A stretch of DNA of 64,000 bases from Paracamarosporium sp. OC-R06-R3 (GCA_019828545.1 JACVRA010000090.1:1-64000), one strand, 5' to 3'; shown: positions 1 to 9,991, counted from the stretch's first letter. Notes: generated by a model not told the origin, from the letters alone. A program made the numbers and translations.

Positions 1-466
1 TTGTCCCTACACCTCTTAATCGTCCACCGTACGCGACAATCAAGGCTCGGGATTTCTCGGATCTCAGAAGTGTCAACCTCCAAAACATTGCACTGCAACT
101 GAGCCAGGCGCGAGTGATCATCGACCCGATACTCTAATCTTGCCAGTTATCAAAAATATGCAGAGTTTGAAACCCTGAAAGACTGTTTCCCCTGAACGAT
201 CTCCGCTCCGAACGTACTATGTAGAATGGCACCATCAGCGCAAGAATGGGGGTGCACCCCACTGGGCTTGAGAGCACGAATACCCTCCGAAATTTAGATA
301 CCATGCACCACTTTCGAGACTGCAATGTCCTGCAGCTATAATGTGTGAAATGCAAAGCTACTTCAGGAGCAAGACTTGTCCTGATTTTCTCTGCGTAAAA
401 CGACATCCGCCTACCATCAAACCTATCTCATAAACCACATACAAGGGGATCACATTCAATCGCAAG
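1..466. other. Upstream intergenic region
   Basis: I see no gene here. Open frames on both strands are short and have no recognisable product. The stretch just before 467 is the probable promoter and 5' leader of the NTF2-like gene, but I see no TATA box. Confidence 0.5.
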
Positions 467-909
467 AGTAGGTACCGAGTCTCACCGGCTCATCCCATCT
501 ACTAACCGAACCAGTGTCGTCCGACAAGGAACAGATCACCACGCTCCTCCACTCCTATGGAAAAGTTCTCGCCACACACTCAATGGACGACCTGCTCTCC
601 ATATACACCACAGACGGCGTCATAATGGCCCCAGGATTCCAACCAGCCGTAGGATCAGAAGCCCTAAAGTCATCTTACGAGCGCATCTTCTCTACAATCA
701 AGCTCGAGATCGACTTTACCATCGACGAGATCGTTGTCATGAACGACGAGTGGGCGTTCGCAAGGACAACAGCAGAGGGCACGAAGCACTGGTTAAAGAA
801 AGGAACGCAGGAGTTTCATCACAATCAGGAGATTTTCATCACCCAAAAAGTAGATGGGAAGTGGAAGATTGCACGGTATATATTCTCGAGTATGAAGCCT
901 GTTGTGTAG
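467..909 (+). CDS. SnoaL/NTF2-like domain protein (split start codon)
   Basis: Predicted exons are 467 (one base of coding) and 515-909, giving 131 aa. The open frame starts at a GTG (514-516) and meets an in-frame TAG at 469-471 with no ATG between. Removing 468-514 (47 nt, GTAGGT donor, CTAAC branch site at 502-506, CCAG acceptor) joins A467 to TG and creates ATG-TCG-TCC. The product reads as a small cone-shaped NTF2-like fold of the DUF4440/SnoaL type: an N-terminal helix (about 1-30), a segment with TTDGVIMAPGF near residue 32, then strands ending in DGKWKIARYIFSS. The length suits a single-domain family member. Such proteins include isomerases and steroid-ketoreductase-like or polyketide-cyclase-like enzymes, but no substrate can be read from sequence. 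It has no operon-like neighbours. Confidence 0.8.
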
Positions 910-1423
910 GAGTAGTAACAATGAGTGTAAATATTGATCAAACAATTTAAATCGGTATAGACTATAGATATAGAATCGTGGTCGATAGAAATGATTCGAT
1001 CAAGTCCTATGCGTGAAAGTGTTCCATTTCACGAAGTACTGTCCTTGATGTAAAGCATTGCTTGAACTCCATCCACCAAAATCAAGAAACGTCATTTTGG
1101 GTAAGAACTCAGCTAAAACCCGGAAACCAAACAAACCATCACACATTCTTCCTTCGAAAACACCCTTATACCTTTAATTCCCGCCAAACCCGCAAGAAGC
1201 AGTACATCTCTTCACACGACCCCCCGCGCGCGCACTAGTCACTCTAGCTATCCACCTAACCGAGCACCCCACACCACAAACCACTCGCTTCCTCCCCAAT
1301 AACAAACAGACCCTCACATGCAAGCACCACTACTCGTAACCATTCTCTCCAAACTAACAAGGATCCACTCCCGGGATATATAACCCTCAAATCCAGCGAG
1401 CTGCATCGTGATTGGTTGAATCC
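910..1423. other. Intergenic region upstream of the tRNA gene
   Basis: I find no supported gene. It contains the 3' flank of the NTF2-like gene and the 5' flank of the tRNA gene, including a TATA-like element described separately. Confidence 0.5.
1375..1383 (+). promoter_or_regulatory. TATA-like element upstream of tRNA-Val
   Basis: The sequence GATATATAA lies about 41 nt before the tRNA 5' end. Upstream TATA elements assist TFIIIB placement on tRNA genes in some fungi. That it acts here is inference. Confidence 0.4.
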
Positions 1424-1547
1424 GGCCGCTTGGTCTAGTGGTGTAAGTCCAGTCCAACGCAACCATGCACCTCCTATATACTAATCTTCCCCAGATGACG
1501 TGACCTTCACACGGTCAAGGTCCAGAGTTCGATCCTCTGAGTGGTCA
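1424..1547 (+). tRNA. tRNA-Val(CAC) interrupted in the D-loop
   Basis: Exons are 1424-1442 and 1495-1547. Joined, they give a 72-nt tRNA without CCA. The acceptor stem pairs GGCCGCT (1424-1430) with AGTGGTC (1540-1546), with two G-U pairs, and A1547 is the discriminator. The D stem pairs GTC (1433-1435) with GAC (1497-1499). The anticodon stem pairs TGACC with GGTCA around loop TTCACAC, so the anticodon is CAC (valine, GTG codons). The T arm is CAGAG-TTCGATC-CTCTG. Invariant bases T8, A14, G15-C48, G18G19, A21, T33, T54T55C56, A58 and C61 are all present. The A box (1431-1441) and B box (around 1527-1535) are intact and a T6 run follows. Without the removal the D arm cannot form. The interruption falls between positions 20 and 21, not at 37/38 where eukaryotic nuclear tRNA introns normally sit. 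Confidence 0.88.
1443..1494 (+). other. Spliceosomal-type intron inside tRNA-Val D-loop
   Basis: These 52 nt start with GTAAGT, carry an ACTAAT branch-site match at 1480-1485 and end in CCCCAG. Length, donor, branch site and branch-to-acceptor spacing match the protein-gene introns in this window, for example 6174-6228. I see no bulge-helix-bulge-like pairing of the kind used by tRNA splicing endonuclease, though I cannot fold it formally. Removal restores a complete tRNA exactly. Confidence 0.75.
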
Positions 1548-1553
1548 TTTTTT
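1548..1553 (+). terminator. Pol III T6 terminator
   Basis: A run of six T residues directly follows the discriminator base, as expected for RNA polymerase III termination. Confidence 0.8.
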
Positions 1554-1606
1554 ATGCGGATCGGCGGTGGAGTCTAACCTGACTGAGAGCTTGCCTACGA
1601 CGGATG

Positions 1607-1622
1607 GATAGATAGATAGATA
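1607..1622 (+). repeat. GATA microsatellite
   Basis: About four tandem GATA units lie about 60 nt downstream of the tRNA gene. A short TAGCA repeat also occurs near 1731-1746. Confidence 0.8.
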
Positions 1623-1759
1623 GGTACTCTTAACACGGAGCCATCTAGACGGGTAATTCTCACACATGCATGTATACATGCAACCTCATACCACCCACCG
1701 CATCCATCTACCCAGACTTATCTAGCACAGTAGCATAGCATAGCATACACCGACTCGTC

Positions 1760-2530
1760 TTAAACACTCAACCCGACCCTCCCCCTCCGCACATCCCTCT
1801 CCGCCTTCTTCCAAATAGCCATCAAGCTCCCCACCGCAACACGCACCACGTCCTCCCTAGGCTCGACCAGAAAATGCAATCGCCCCACCTTCTTAAAGCT
1901 CTTGTGGAACGCCGTAAGCAGCACGGCTTGCACCCGCCTCTCCTCGTCCATCAGCTCGAAGTTGCCCACCCCGCGGGCAGACGCGCCGTAGTTGCGCGAG
2001 CCCATTTCCCAGAAAAGTGGTGGGATGGAAGATTGGTCCTGCTGTGGGGTCTCCATGTCGAGCCGGAAAAGACGCACGTCTTGCTGTAGCGAGGCGCGCG
2101 GTACGACGGAGATGCGCGCTGTGCGGGAATCCGTGAGGTGAAGCGTGCTGGCGCCGAAGTCGGGGTCGAAGGAGGCGGTGCCGAGGGGGGAGGGGGAGGA
2201 TGTGTCGGGGCCGGCGTACATGAGCATTTTGTCTGCGTGCGGGCCTTCGGTGGGGAATTCGAAGGTGTAGCAGGGCGTGGTGGAGTTGAGGTGGTTTATG
2301 TGTGCGGTCTTGAGCTTGCGCATGTAGTTTTGCTCGAGGTAGATGTGGTAGGTTGTGTGTACTTTTTTGGGGCCCATGGTGCTGGGGATTGTGGCGGGGT
2401 TGCGCTCATCGTGGTCTTCGTTGGGGGTGGGGGATGGTGTTGAGGCGGGTTGGGGTGTGTATGCGGGTGGGGGATCGAGGGTTGTGGAGGGTGTTTGAGG
2501 GCCGGCTTCTGATTTCTCGGATGGGTCCAT
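1760..2530 (-). CDS. Tubby C-terminal/LURP-one-like hypothetical protein
   Basis: This is an uninterrupted frame of 256 aa from an ATG at 2530. Residues 1-50 are rich in Pro, Thr and Ser and contain a PPAY motif (PPxY type, a possible WW-domain ligand). From about residue 58 the chain alternates predicted strands and turns (VHTTYHIYLEQNYMRKL, PCYTFEFPTEG, GTASFDPDFGASTLHL) and ends in a basic helix (AIWKKAERDVRRGR). This pattern resembles fungal proteins of the tubby-like/LURP-one superfamily, in which a beta-barrel wraps a helix. I infer the fold from pattern only. A second protein that may share the fold is at 56800-57378. Function is unknown. Confidence 0.65.
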   Translation of the reverse strand: MDPSEKSEAGPQTPSTTLDPPPAYTPQPASTPSPTPNEDHDERNPATIPSTMGPKKVHTTYHIYLEQNYMRKLKTAHINHLNSTTPCYTFEFPTEGPHADKMLMYAGPDTSSPSPLGTASFDPDFGASTLHLTDSRTARISVVPRASLQQDVRLFRLDMETPQQDQSSIPPLFWEMGSRNYGASARGVGNFELMDEERRVQAVLLTAFHKSFKKVGRLHFLVEPREDVVRVAVGSLMAIWKKAERDVRRGRVGLSV

Positions 2531-3271
2531 TGTGAAGAGTTGGGAGTGTTGTTGACAAACTTCTGGGTTTGGTGGATACTGGGTATGTGGGTTAGCGGAG
2601 TTGCGGCTCTTAGTAGACCCACAGGGTGATCATACCCGTTCCAGTAAAGACGATATCGCAAAGGGATGATCACTGTAGGGATAGGTCCGGTGAATGAACC
2701 TCTACACAATTTTGGTGTTGCGATTAAAGGATTTGGGGGCGATGTAAGATGATAGGATTGTGAGTACTGAATAGGCAGTAGCTCTCCAAAAATCTCACGG
2801 GCGGATATACTGTTGATTAAGGTTTCTTTCTATCAAAGAAGGATAACCTGTGACTTGTAGCTAGGAAGAGCAGGTACTGGTAAAGGTTGAGTATGTGCAT
2901 CCCTCATACTCGCGAATTACTGATAGCAACGCGTATCAAGACTTTCCACGCGAGTGAGACCTGATAACTCTCTTTTTTTCGAAGTAAAATTAATATCGTA
3001 TTCTCTTCTCATGTATTCATCTAGTCCCTCAAAAGACACTCCCTCGCAATAATACTGAATGCCTGCCGCCTGTTCATAGTATCAAAACTCTACTGTCGTG
3101 CCGTCCATGAAATGCTAGAGAAAGTCAAAAAAGCCATAACCAAGTAAATCTAGAAGAGGCCAATACCTGGAAAGAAGTACTGCTGCAGAACCCGCGTCCG
3201 CGCCTAATTCAGCAATGACGCTGGCGTAACCCCGAGTCCCAGACCTCCTACTTGTATTGAACCCAAGAACA
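2531..3271. other. Intergenic region
   Basis: This is the shared stretch between the LURP-like gene start (2530, minus strand) and the 3' end of the first RING gene. No coding frame is convincing. Confidence 0.5.
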
Positions 3272-4196
3272 TCAACGGAACTGTGAATTCACCCGCACAA
3301 CCTCCCTCCGGATGACCATAACCGTAGTCATGATATACACAATCATTTCCACGGTGAGCAAAACCGCCAAAAACCTCGCCGGCGTACCAAGCAAGCTGCA
3401 ATAATGCAGATCCGTCCCAGCGCGAAGGGCGGCATACGAATCCGCCCAGTCCTCCCAAATCGGCCTGAAGCCGCCGTCTGAGAAATACCGCTTTATTACG
3501 AAGCCTAGATAGACGACCGGTACGTACATGCAATACAGGGAGAGGTGTACCATGTGCAGGTAGTACAGCGTATCGGATAGACGCACTGTTACCAGGGAGA
3601 GAAATTGCTTGGTGGTGTGGTATTCGCCGCGGTAAAGGCTCCGATAGAGCAAAGTGTGAGGGTGGTGCGGGTTCGCGGTCCTGTCGTTGCATAGCATGCG
3701 CTCTGGGAATTGATACCATCGAGTCTCGGATATTCGCTGGAAGATCTCTTGAGGCAGAGAGAGACAAGCTGGCCAGGCTGGACGGGTGTTTTTGGCGACT
3801 ATTTGTCGACACTGAGCTCGTAGGAATAGAGTTAGCGTATACCAAATGTTAAGAATAGGGACCATGTTCCTCCCTTTCGATCGGGAAGAGATGCCTTCTT
3901 CAGCACTGCCAAACAAACTTCGCCTGTTGATCACTTACGTAAGGACAGCGAGAACTTCTCGTTCGATTTCGATGCTCCATCAAACAACGCCTTCCAAAGA
4001 CGTGGCCGCAGGGAAGTAGACGCACTGCGGTGCAGGGAGGACCTTCTTCGCCCTTCTCGGCTTTGCCGAATGGGCGGAAGCAAATGGAACACTCCTCATC
4101 TTTGGGTAGTCCAGTGACGAGTTCATAGGCAAAATCCAAACCATTCCGAGGAATAAGATGTAAGGTGGAGAGGTTGACGAGCTCGGGTGGGGACAT
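3272..4196 (-). CDS. RING finger protein (two exons)
   Basis: Predicted exons are 4196-3939 and 3811-3272, giving 265 aa. The intron 3812-3938 (127 nt) has a GTAAGT donor, a GCTAAC branch site and a CTCAG acceptor. It joins RCPY to CRQ and so completes the last zinc ligand pair CPYC. The RING reads CSIC at about residues 36-39, then PCGHVFGRRCL, then CPYC, which is consistent with an E3 ubiquitin ligase-type domain. The remaining 170 residues include a hydrophobic stretch near the C terminus (LAVLLTVEMIVYIMTTVMVI), so a membrane anchor is possible. I chose the ATG at 4196; an earlier in-frame ATG at 4286 would add 30 residues. The gene is related to the RING gene at 8791. Substrate is unknown. 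Confidence 0.7.
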
Positions 4197-5988
4197 GTTT
4201 GCACAGTTGATCCGGGTGTGTGGTGGTTGCTCGGATTGTTCGGTACGTGGGAGCTTCATATCTCGTGCGTCTCTGGCGCGGCTCATCTAGAAGTTGTATG
4301 TGCTCTTCTCTATTTTCACCAGAGGAGGTGGGTGTGGTCTGTTGTCACGCAGGTGAATCAAATGCATAGGCCTGCGTGGTCAGTAGTGAAAAGGACTGGT
4401 ATCCTGAAGATACAAGTACGTCGCTGGTGGTTTCTTGACATGAGGAATCAGGGTCAAGCGCGTTTGGTCTGGTTCAAGTGTGGGCTGCATGCTACCAAGG
4501 TATCTTTGAAAGACGTCCATATTGATGACAGCCGCGGGGGTAGAGCATTGTCGAGTTTGTGGGTCGACAAGATAAAGCAACCAGTCGACAATATATATAC
4601 ATGCAGTCTTCGGTCAAGCAATGTAAAAGGGCTTTTGTCTACAGCCATTGTGAGAGACGATATCCAAGATGGAACCGCTGGGTAATCTAGAACCAAGGCG
4701 ACGAAAAGCTCCGTGACTTGACCTTCAGAGAGCGAGCCGCGATTTGCTTGAAGAGAATGGTCAAAGGAATGATGAATGATCTGCTACTTTGTCAAAGCGT
4801 AGTCGTTTGCGTAACATGGTCGAAACGAGCGGCATTCGGACCGCCTCTTGTCAGTGTCTAGCGGTTTGGGTAGGGCAGTGGGTTACAAGTCTACACCAAA
4901 CGTCCCCCACAATAATGCTCCTTCTGCATACAGCGCCAAGCGTGTCCCTGCGGCCTACTCGACTAGGTGGCGAGACCGTCATTGGTGTGCACTGGAGATT
5001 CCATGTCGGCAGGGTCCCAACAACGGCTGAGCAACGGCGCTGTGGGTCATTCCCAGGGCGTCGCAGGGTGGTGGGTTCAACTGGTTGTTAGAGATGGATC
5101 GAACGAGAGGAGATCAGGCGATACGATGACCGTCTCTTCCGGAGCAGCGGTAATGGTCACGATATCGAGTGCGGAGGACGTCGATGGTGTTGGCTACGCC
5201 GTGGTTGGGTGACGTCGTCATGGTGCAGGCAGTGGGGAAAAGGTTCTTGATCCTTTTCACGGAGAAGGACAGATCTCACCCTGAGATGGCAGGAGATGCA
5301 AGGCGCTAGGGATGCAGAGTGATGTAGGCTGCTAAGTCCGCGTGCGGTTGTCGATGCCGAGGTCACCCCATCTCAGACGACCGCTCACGACGGCATTTCA
5401 TCACGGGGCGGTGCCTGGGTCCGGGCGCCCTGCCGCGGCCGCTGCCGCGTTTAGGCTGTGGCCGCCCACTCTCGCTGCACGCCCGCCTGAGATGCGCGGC
5501 CGAGAAGCAGCAGCAGCGCACACGAGCAGCGTACGTCAACGGGCGCAGTGTGTCTGGGGACGCGCTCAGGGCTTGGGCTGGGGTTGCGACACACGAAAAT
5601 GTATCGGATTGGGCCGCGGGTGGTGTAGGGCACCGCGGGCCGACCTGCTGATTGGTGGGGTGACGCTTTGGGATGCGGAGTCGACCATTGTCACGAGCAT
5701 GCATGCCATTGTCTCCCCACCGCGCTCAGCCGCCTGATGCTCGTATATACATTTCCGTCTGCCCACGCCGACCGAGCCCTTTCTTAGACAATTGCCGTAT
5801 CGGATCTCAACCAACACGCTACCTCAACTTACATCCACACCACCACCGCCCACTGCACCCACTACACCAAGACATATAAGCACACCAACATCCCCATAAG
5901 GATAACACACCGCAACTGCCACCCAACAACCAAGCAATCAATCAATCAATCAACCTACTTCACACACACAATCCACATCCACATCAAC
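4197..5988. other. Long intergenic region
   Basis: About 1.8 kb without a supported gene. Open frames on both strands lack start context, domains or consistent splicing. The 5' leader of the next gene (about 5750-5988) is C/A-rich and ends with a CAAT tandem run at about 5934-5952. The GC-rich part at 5390-5650 may be its promoter. Confidence 0.45.
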
Positions 5989-6607
5989 ATGTCTCCGCGA
6001 ATCCCAGCCTCAATGGCCAGACGCTTCGCCTCGACTGCGACCCACGCACCACCCACCACCTTCGCTGCCTCCCGAGCAGCCGCTCCCTTGATCGCAGCCA
6101 CCGCAGCCGCCACCGCAGCCACAGCCGTCACTGCCTCAAGAGCCGCCCCAAGACTAGGCCGCGTAGCAAAATGGTAATCCACCACCTGTCCACCCACTCA
6201 CTATCAACCCACCACTAACCCACCCCAGGTACCTCCCAACCATGGCCGCCGTCGCCTTCGGCATGCTCTACATCCCAGAGACCCTCTTCGTGGAGCCAAC
6301 CAAGCGCACGGTAACCCTCGACCAAGCCAACCGCTTCATCGGCATGGGCATCGACCAGCAGCTCTCGGACCACAACCACCGCGCAAACTCAGGCTACGAG
6401 ATGACGCAGGAGGAGCGCAACCAGGCCATGCTCGACTCGTACGGCTCGCGCTCCAGCCTCGACGACATGGAGAAGGCTATCGCGGGGTACGAGGCCACGC
6501 GTCCGAAGGGCCCGCTGGAGCGCCGCATTGCCATGGAGCATGCGTATGGCGAGAGGGAGAGCTTGCACCATTTGAGGCGCGCTATGGAGATGTATGAGGT
6601 GCAGTGA
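5989..6607 (+). CDS. Small mitochondrial membrane protein with internal repeat
   Basis: Exons are 5989-6173 and 6229-6607, giving 187 aa. The 55-nt intron has GTAATC, CTAAC and CCCCAG and joins AAATG to GTAC (K-W-Y). Residues 1-61 are rich in Arg, Ala, Ser and Thr with no acidic residues, typical of a mitochondrial presequence. Residues about 64-83 (LPTMAAVAFGMLYIPETLFV) form one probable transmembrane segment. The soluble tail carries two copies of a 26-residue unit at 125-150 and 160-185, sharing the pattern R-x2-AM-x3-YG-x-R-x-SL-x5-A-x3-YE. I do not recognise the family. An inner-membrane protein with the tail in matrix or intermembrane space is inference. Confidence 0.75.
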
Positions 6608-8790
6608 GTGAGATGTGAGGATGATGTAGGGGATGGATGAATGGATGAAAGAAAGAAAGCGGAATTCAAATTAGCGGTTCGATTGGGTGCCCTGGTGGAC
6701 ACCGATCGCTCGAACGCATGCGTGCATACATGCATGCAAAGGAGAAGAAAGACGTCACGCGACGGGCGCGCGGACGCAGCCTGGAGGCATCAGGAATATA
6801 CCAGGGGCTCACTCGCTGTCTGGCATGGCGGCGAAGAAAGAGCCCTGCGACGCTCGTTCGCAGCGAGGGAACTGAGGCGTTTTGGCAAGGAAAGGGAGGG
6901 AGTAGGGGTTGTGTATGAATAGGTGTGAGTGAATGCGGATAGGGGATTCTGTATATATAACGATGTGACGAATTTCATTTGTGCATTTTTGATTGTGTAC
7001 TGCTTGGGCGCGTGATGCGTTGTGGATTGATTGTGCATGTGAGATACATTGATTTGAAAGGGGTAGGGGTAGAGGTGAGAGAAGATGTGCCTTGTAGTGC
7101 CTAGCTAGCTAGCGCCTGGTAGCGTGAATATATCTTCGCTGTGGAAAAGATATAACGTCGGTCGACTTCTACTCTACGGCGTTGGACGCAATTAACTAAC
7201 TCCACGCATACGTCCATCCATCCAGCCGTCCGTCCCTGAGATTTTCTCCCCTCTGCTGTTATTTTATTTCAGTGCCGAGGTGTATACCCGTGATTAAGCA
7301 GCAGTATATGCACACATACTAACTTAGTCGATGACGGCATCTAGCGTACTACGCATGATCTTTCTGAAATCTGCGTCTGGGAGTTACGGTTTTCGTGGTA
7401 TACGTGTTAGGAGGGGGTTGGAACGGCGAGAGTACTTGGGTTCGGCATGTCGTGAATGATGGCTTTGTAAGTGTGTGGGATATATCCTTAAAGTATGTAT
7501 AGTGAAAGTTTAAGCGCTTTGGAATGTACTTGGCTTTGGTTTTAAGGGTGATGTCATGGCGTCTATTGTTTCTGCGACTTCGATTTGTGCTTCTGGATAT
7601 TGGGATGCACGGGGTACGTCGTGCGCTAAATGGGTGCAGCCACCACTCAAGGCGGGTGTACAAAGTCGTGTGATGTTGAAAAACCAAAGGAGTGGATGGA
7701 AGAAGGTAGCTTAGCTGGCTGTCATAATACGAAAAGTTTGGATACAAGTGGAAAGTCTGAGGGTGTTAGATAGTCGCTAGCACGAAGTACTTTGTACTCT
7801 TGCACTACTTTAGTCTGGTATATTCCTCGTTTACTTGGGTGGAACGAACATTCGAGTATCCTCTCCGCTGGTGTTTATGATATTCTTGGTCTTTTCGTTA
7901 CTCTTAGTCTTTTCGTTTCATAGCTTCAGTCAACGTCGATACGAAAGCAACCTGCGTCGTTGATACCCTTGTTCAATTTTATATTCTTATCTGGTGGAAT
8001 GAAAGTCTGTTTCAGATGTCTGTACAATAGACACTGGTTCGACGATTTTCTTTCGTTTTTTAATCGAAGAGCTTGTGATTTGCTAAATGAGGCGATTCAA
8101 GGCCAACCCTGCCGATAGTGTCGCAAAATTTGACCATCTGCCTGCTCGGCTTGCTCGACTTGTCACTCGCTGTAAGGAGCGCTTGTACGGTTGTCGAACA
8201 CTGGCGCAGATTGAATACGCATTCTATGGGTGAGGCGCTTGACCTTGTGGCAAGACGATGGCTAGGGACTACACATCTTGTAGAATATATAATGCTGTTG
8301 TAGCATAGCGGCCTGCAGACTTTGTTTCTGGCGTACCTGTTATATCCAGATCTTATGACAACCGCACGGATAGAGGTAGTCTACCCCCCCTTGATGTTGC
8401 TTGCATACCGGCGAAATAGCGTACAAGGCTTGGAGTTTGGTGTTTGTGAGTATGTGCGTCTGCTTTTGTAGGTATCTGGAGTGCCAATAGACTACTGTAC
8501 TTTTGGTGGACTGCTATACGAGAAGGGGTAGAGAACCTGACCCTTCATTCACCAAATCTTCACACCGCCTTACATGAAAAAGTTTGACCGCCGCCTGGTG
8601 TTTATCCGATCAAAGGCAACAGTGCGTACCTCCCGTGAATGACTGCCATAGCAACGAAAAAGTTTCACTCGCGTCCTATATAAACAGGCCGCAGAACCCT
8701 CACACTCTCACTCCACACCCTCGATTTCACACCGAGCTCACGCAACGTACACACACACCAGCGAACTACACATAAAAAAAAAAGGTAACA
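6608..8790. other. Long intergenic region
   Basis: About 2.2 kb with no supported gene. The longest minus-strand frame (7349-7747) has no domain, no splice logic and biased composition. The last 200 nt form the promoter of the RING gene at 8791. A non-coding transcript is possible but not visible from sequence. Confidence 0.45.
8677..8684 (+). promoter_or_regulatory. TATA box of the RING gene at 8791
   Basis: A perfect TATATAAA lies 107 nt upstream of the ATG, so transcription should start near 8705-8715. Two GAAAAAGTTT copies (near 8577 and 8657) flank the upstream region. Strong TATA boxes often mark inducible genes; that is inference here. Confidence 0.55.
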
Positions 8791-9768
8791 ATGCCGGCCC
8801 CCAACCTCCCCCACCCCCAAAAGGTAGATTTCCCTTTCATCTGCTTTTATTTCACCATAATCCTCGAAGAGGCCATAGATCTTCTCAACGAGGGTCTTCT
8901 TCCCGCAGATATCAACACATATCTGCTATCCCCTGAGAGCTCTGAAATTCCGCCCCTCCCCAGCTACGACTTTCGCTTGCGCGTAGAAGATGACATCTTC
9001 TACCTTTGCATCGCACCGCAGAACGGCTGGGACAATGCGCCCGACGCACGCTTCGAGGTGCCGCATTCGATGGAGGATTTCGAATCCAAGAAGGATGAGT
9101 TTTTGATATGGCTGAAAACGGTTGTTGATGAGAGGGACTCCGCGTACGAGATCGAGGAGGCGAATCATTGGATTCACGTGCAGGACGAAATTGACCGGCT
9201 CTATCTTATTGAGAAGAAGCAGCAGGAGGTGCATGCGCTCTTTCTGCAACAGAACAGTGAGTTGTTCGCGATTCAGGAAGCGTATCATTGGGATCACGTG
9301 CAGTCTGCGGCGGATGACGGATGGCTGGCTAGCATTGACGTTGAGTCTTTGTATGCGGCTTCGGAAGTGGATTGGGATGACATGTTCATGGATGACGATG
9401 AAGAGGAGTCCTACGAAGACTTTGTGGCGGATTGGAATTCGTATGTCAGAGAGCCTTCACGGGGAAGAGAGACCAGAGAGACGTGGGCGCGCAACTTCGT
9501 CGAGGGATTGCCTTTTGTCGACCACGAGTCCATCGCGCCGGAGAACCGCAGGTGTTCGTTCTGCTGGCTGCCATTCGGAGAGACGGACGAATTCCACGAG
9601 CTATACGAGCCGCTTGCCCCACCAGAGGACTCCCCCGGAGATGTCCGTCGTCCGAACAACGACGCTGTCAAGCTGCCGTGTGAGCACATCTTCGGCAGGG
9701 ACTGTCTCATCGAGTCCCTGGCTGCCAACTCCACCTGCCCGATCTGCCGCACCGAGCTCCGCAAGTAG
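8791..9768 (+). CDS. RING finger protein, acidic
   Basis: Single-exon frame of 325 aa. The C-terminal RING (about 254-322) has CSFC, then LPCEHIFGRDCL, then CPIC, which is consistent with ubiquitin ligase activity. The wording LPCxHxFGRxCL is shared with the gene at 3272-4196, so the two are relatives. The middle of the protein is very acidic (MDDDEEESYEDF near 200). It also contains a duplicated element, EANHWIHVQ and EAYHWDHVQ, 36 residues apart. Its DNA copies are nearly identical, so the duplication may be recent. The N-terminal third (1-110) shows no domain I can name. The TATA box at 8677 fits this start. Confidence 0.75.
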   Translation: MPAPNLPHPQKVDFPFICFYFTIILEEAIDLLNEGLLPADINTYLLSPESSEIPPLPSYDFRLRVEDDIFYLCIAPQNGWDNAPDARFEVPHSMEDFESKKDEFLIWLKTVVDERDSAYEIEEANHWIHVQDEIDRLYLIEKKQQEVHALFLQQNSELFAIQEAYHWDHVQSAADDGWLASIDVESLYAASEVDWDDMFMDDDEEESYEDFVADWNSYVREPSRGRETRETWARNFVEGLPFVDHESIAPENRRCSFCWLPFGETDEFHELYEPLAPPEDSPGDVRRPNNDAVKLPCEHIFGRDCLIESLAANSTCPICRTELRK

Positions 9769-9991
9769 AGCGTTTTTGGAGACGAGGACGTGGAAGAAAG
9801 ATGTAAGTTGAGGCTGTCATAGACGACAGAGCTTATTTTTAGGGTACTGACAAAGCAGGCTATAATGCATCCTGGTTGACTTCAAATACCCAACGCACTT
9901 GCGGTTAGGGTCATAATTTTGCGAGATCATGCTCTTGCATAGCGTGTGTAGATAGTAGATGAACGAAGTCCAGCACGTTTGACAGTGCTCT
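9769..9991. other. 3' flank of the RING gene
   Basis: Short non-coding interval before the tandem repeat. I see nothing else in it. Confidence 0.5.

Noticed and set aside
1424..1547. Reading the tRNA gene as a decayed pseudogene
   Set aside because: All stems, invariant bases, both promoter boxes and the terminator are intact once the 52 nt are removed. Decay would not leave such a precise match. Still open until RNA data exist.
4218..5366. Several overlapping frames at 4.2-5.4 kb
   Set aside because: No domain, no start context and no consistent reading across introns.
7349..7747. Minus-strand frame of 132 codons in the 6.6-8.8 kb gap
   Set aside because: Composition is unlike neighbouring genes, with no domain, signal peptide or family-like end.
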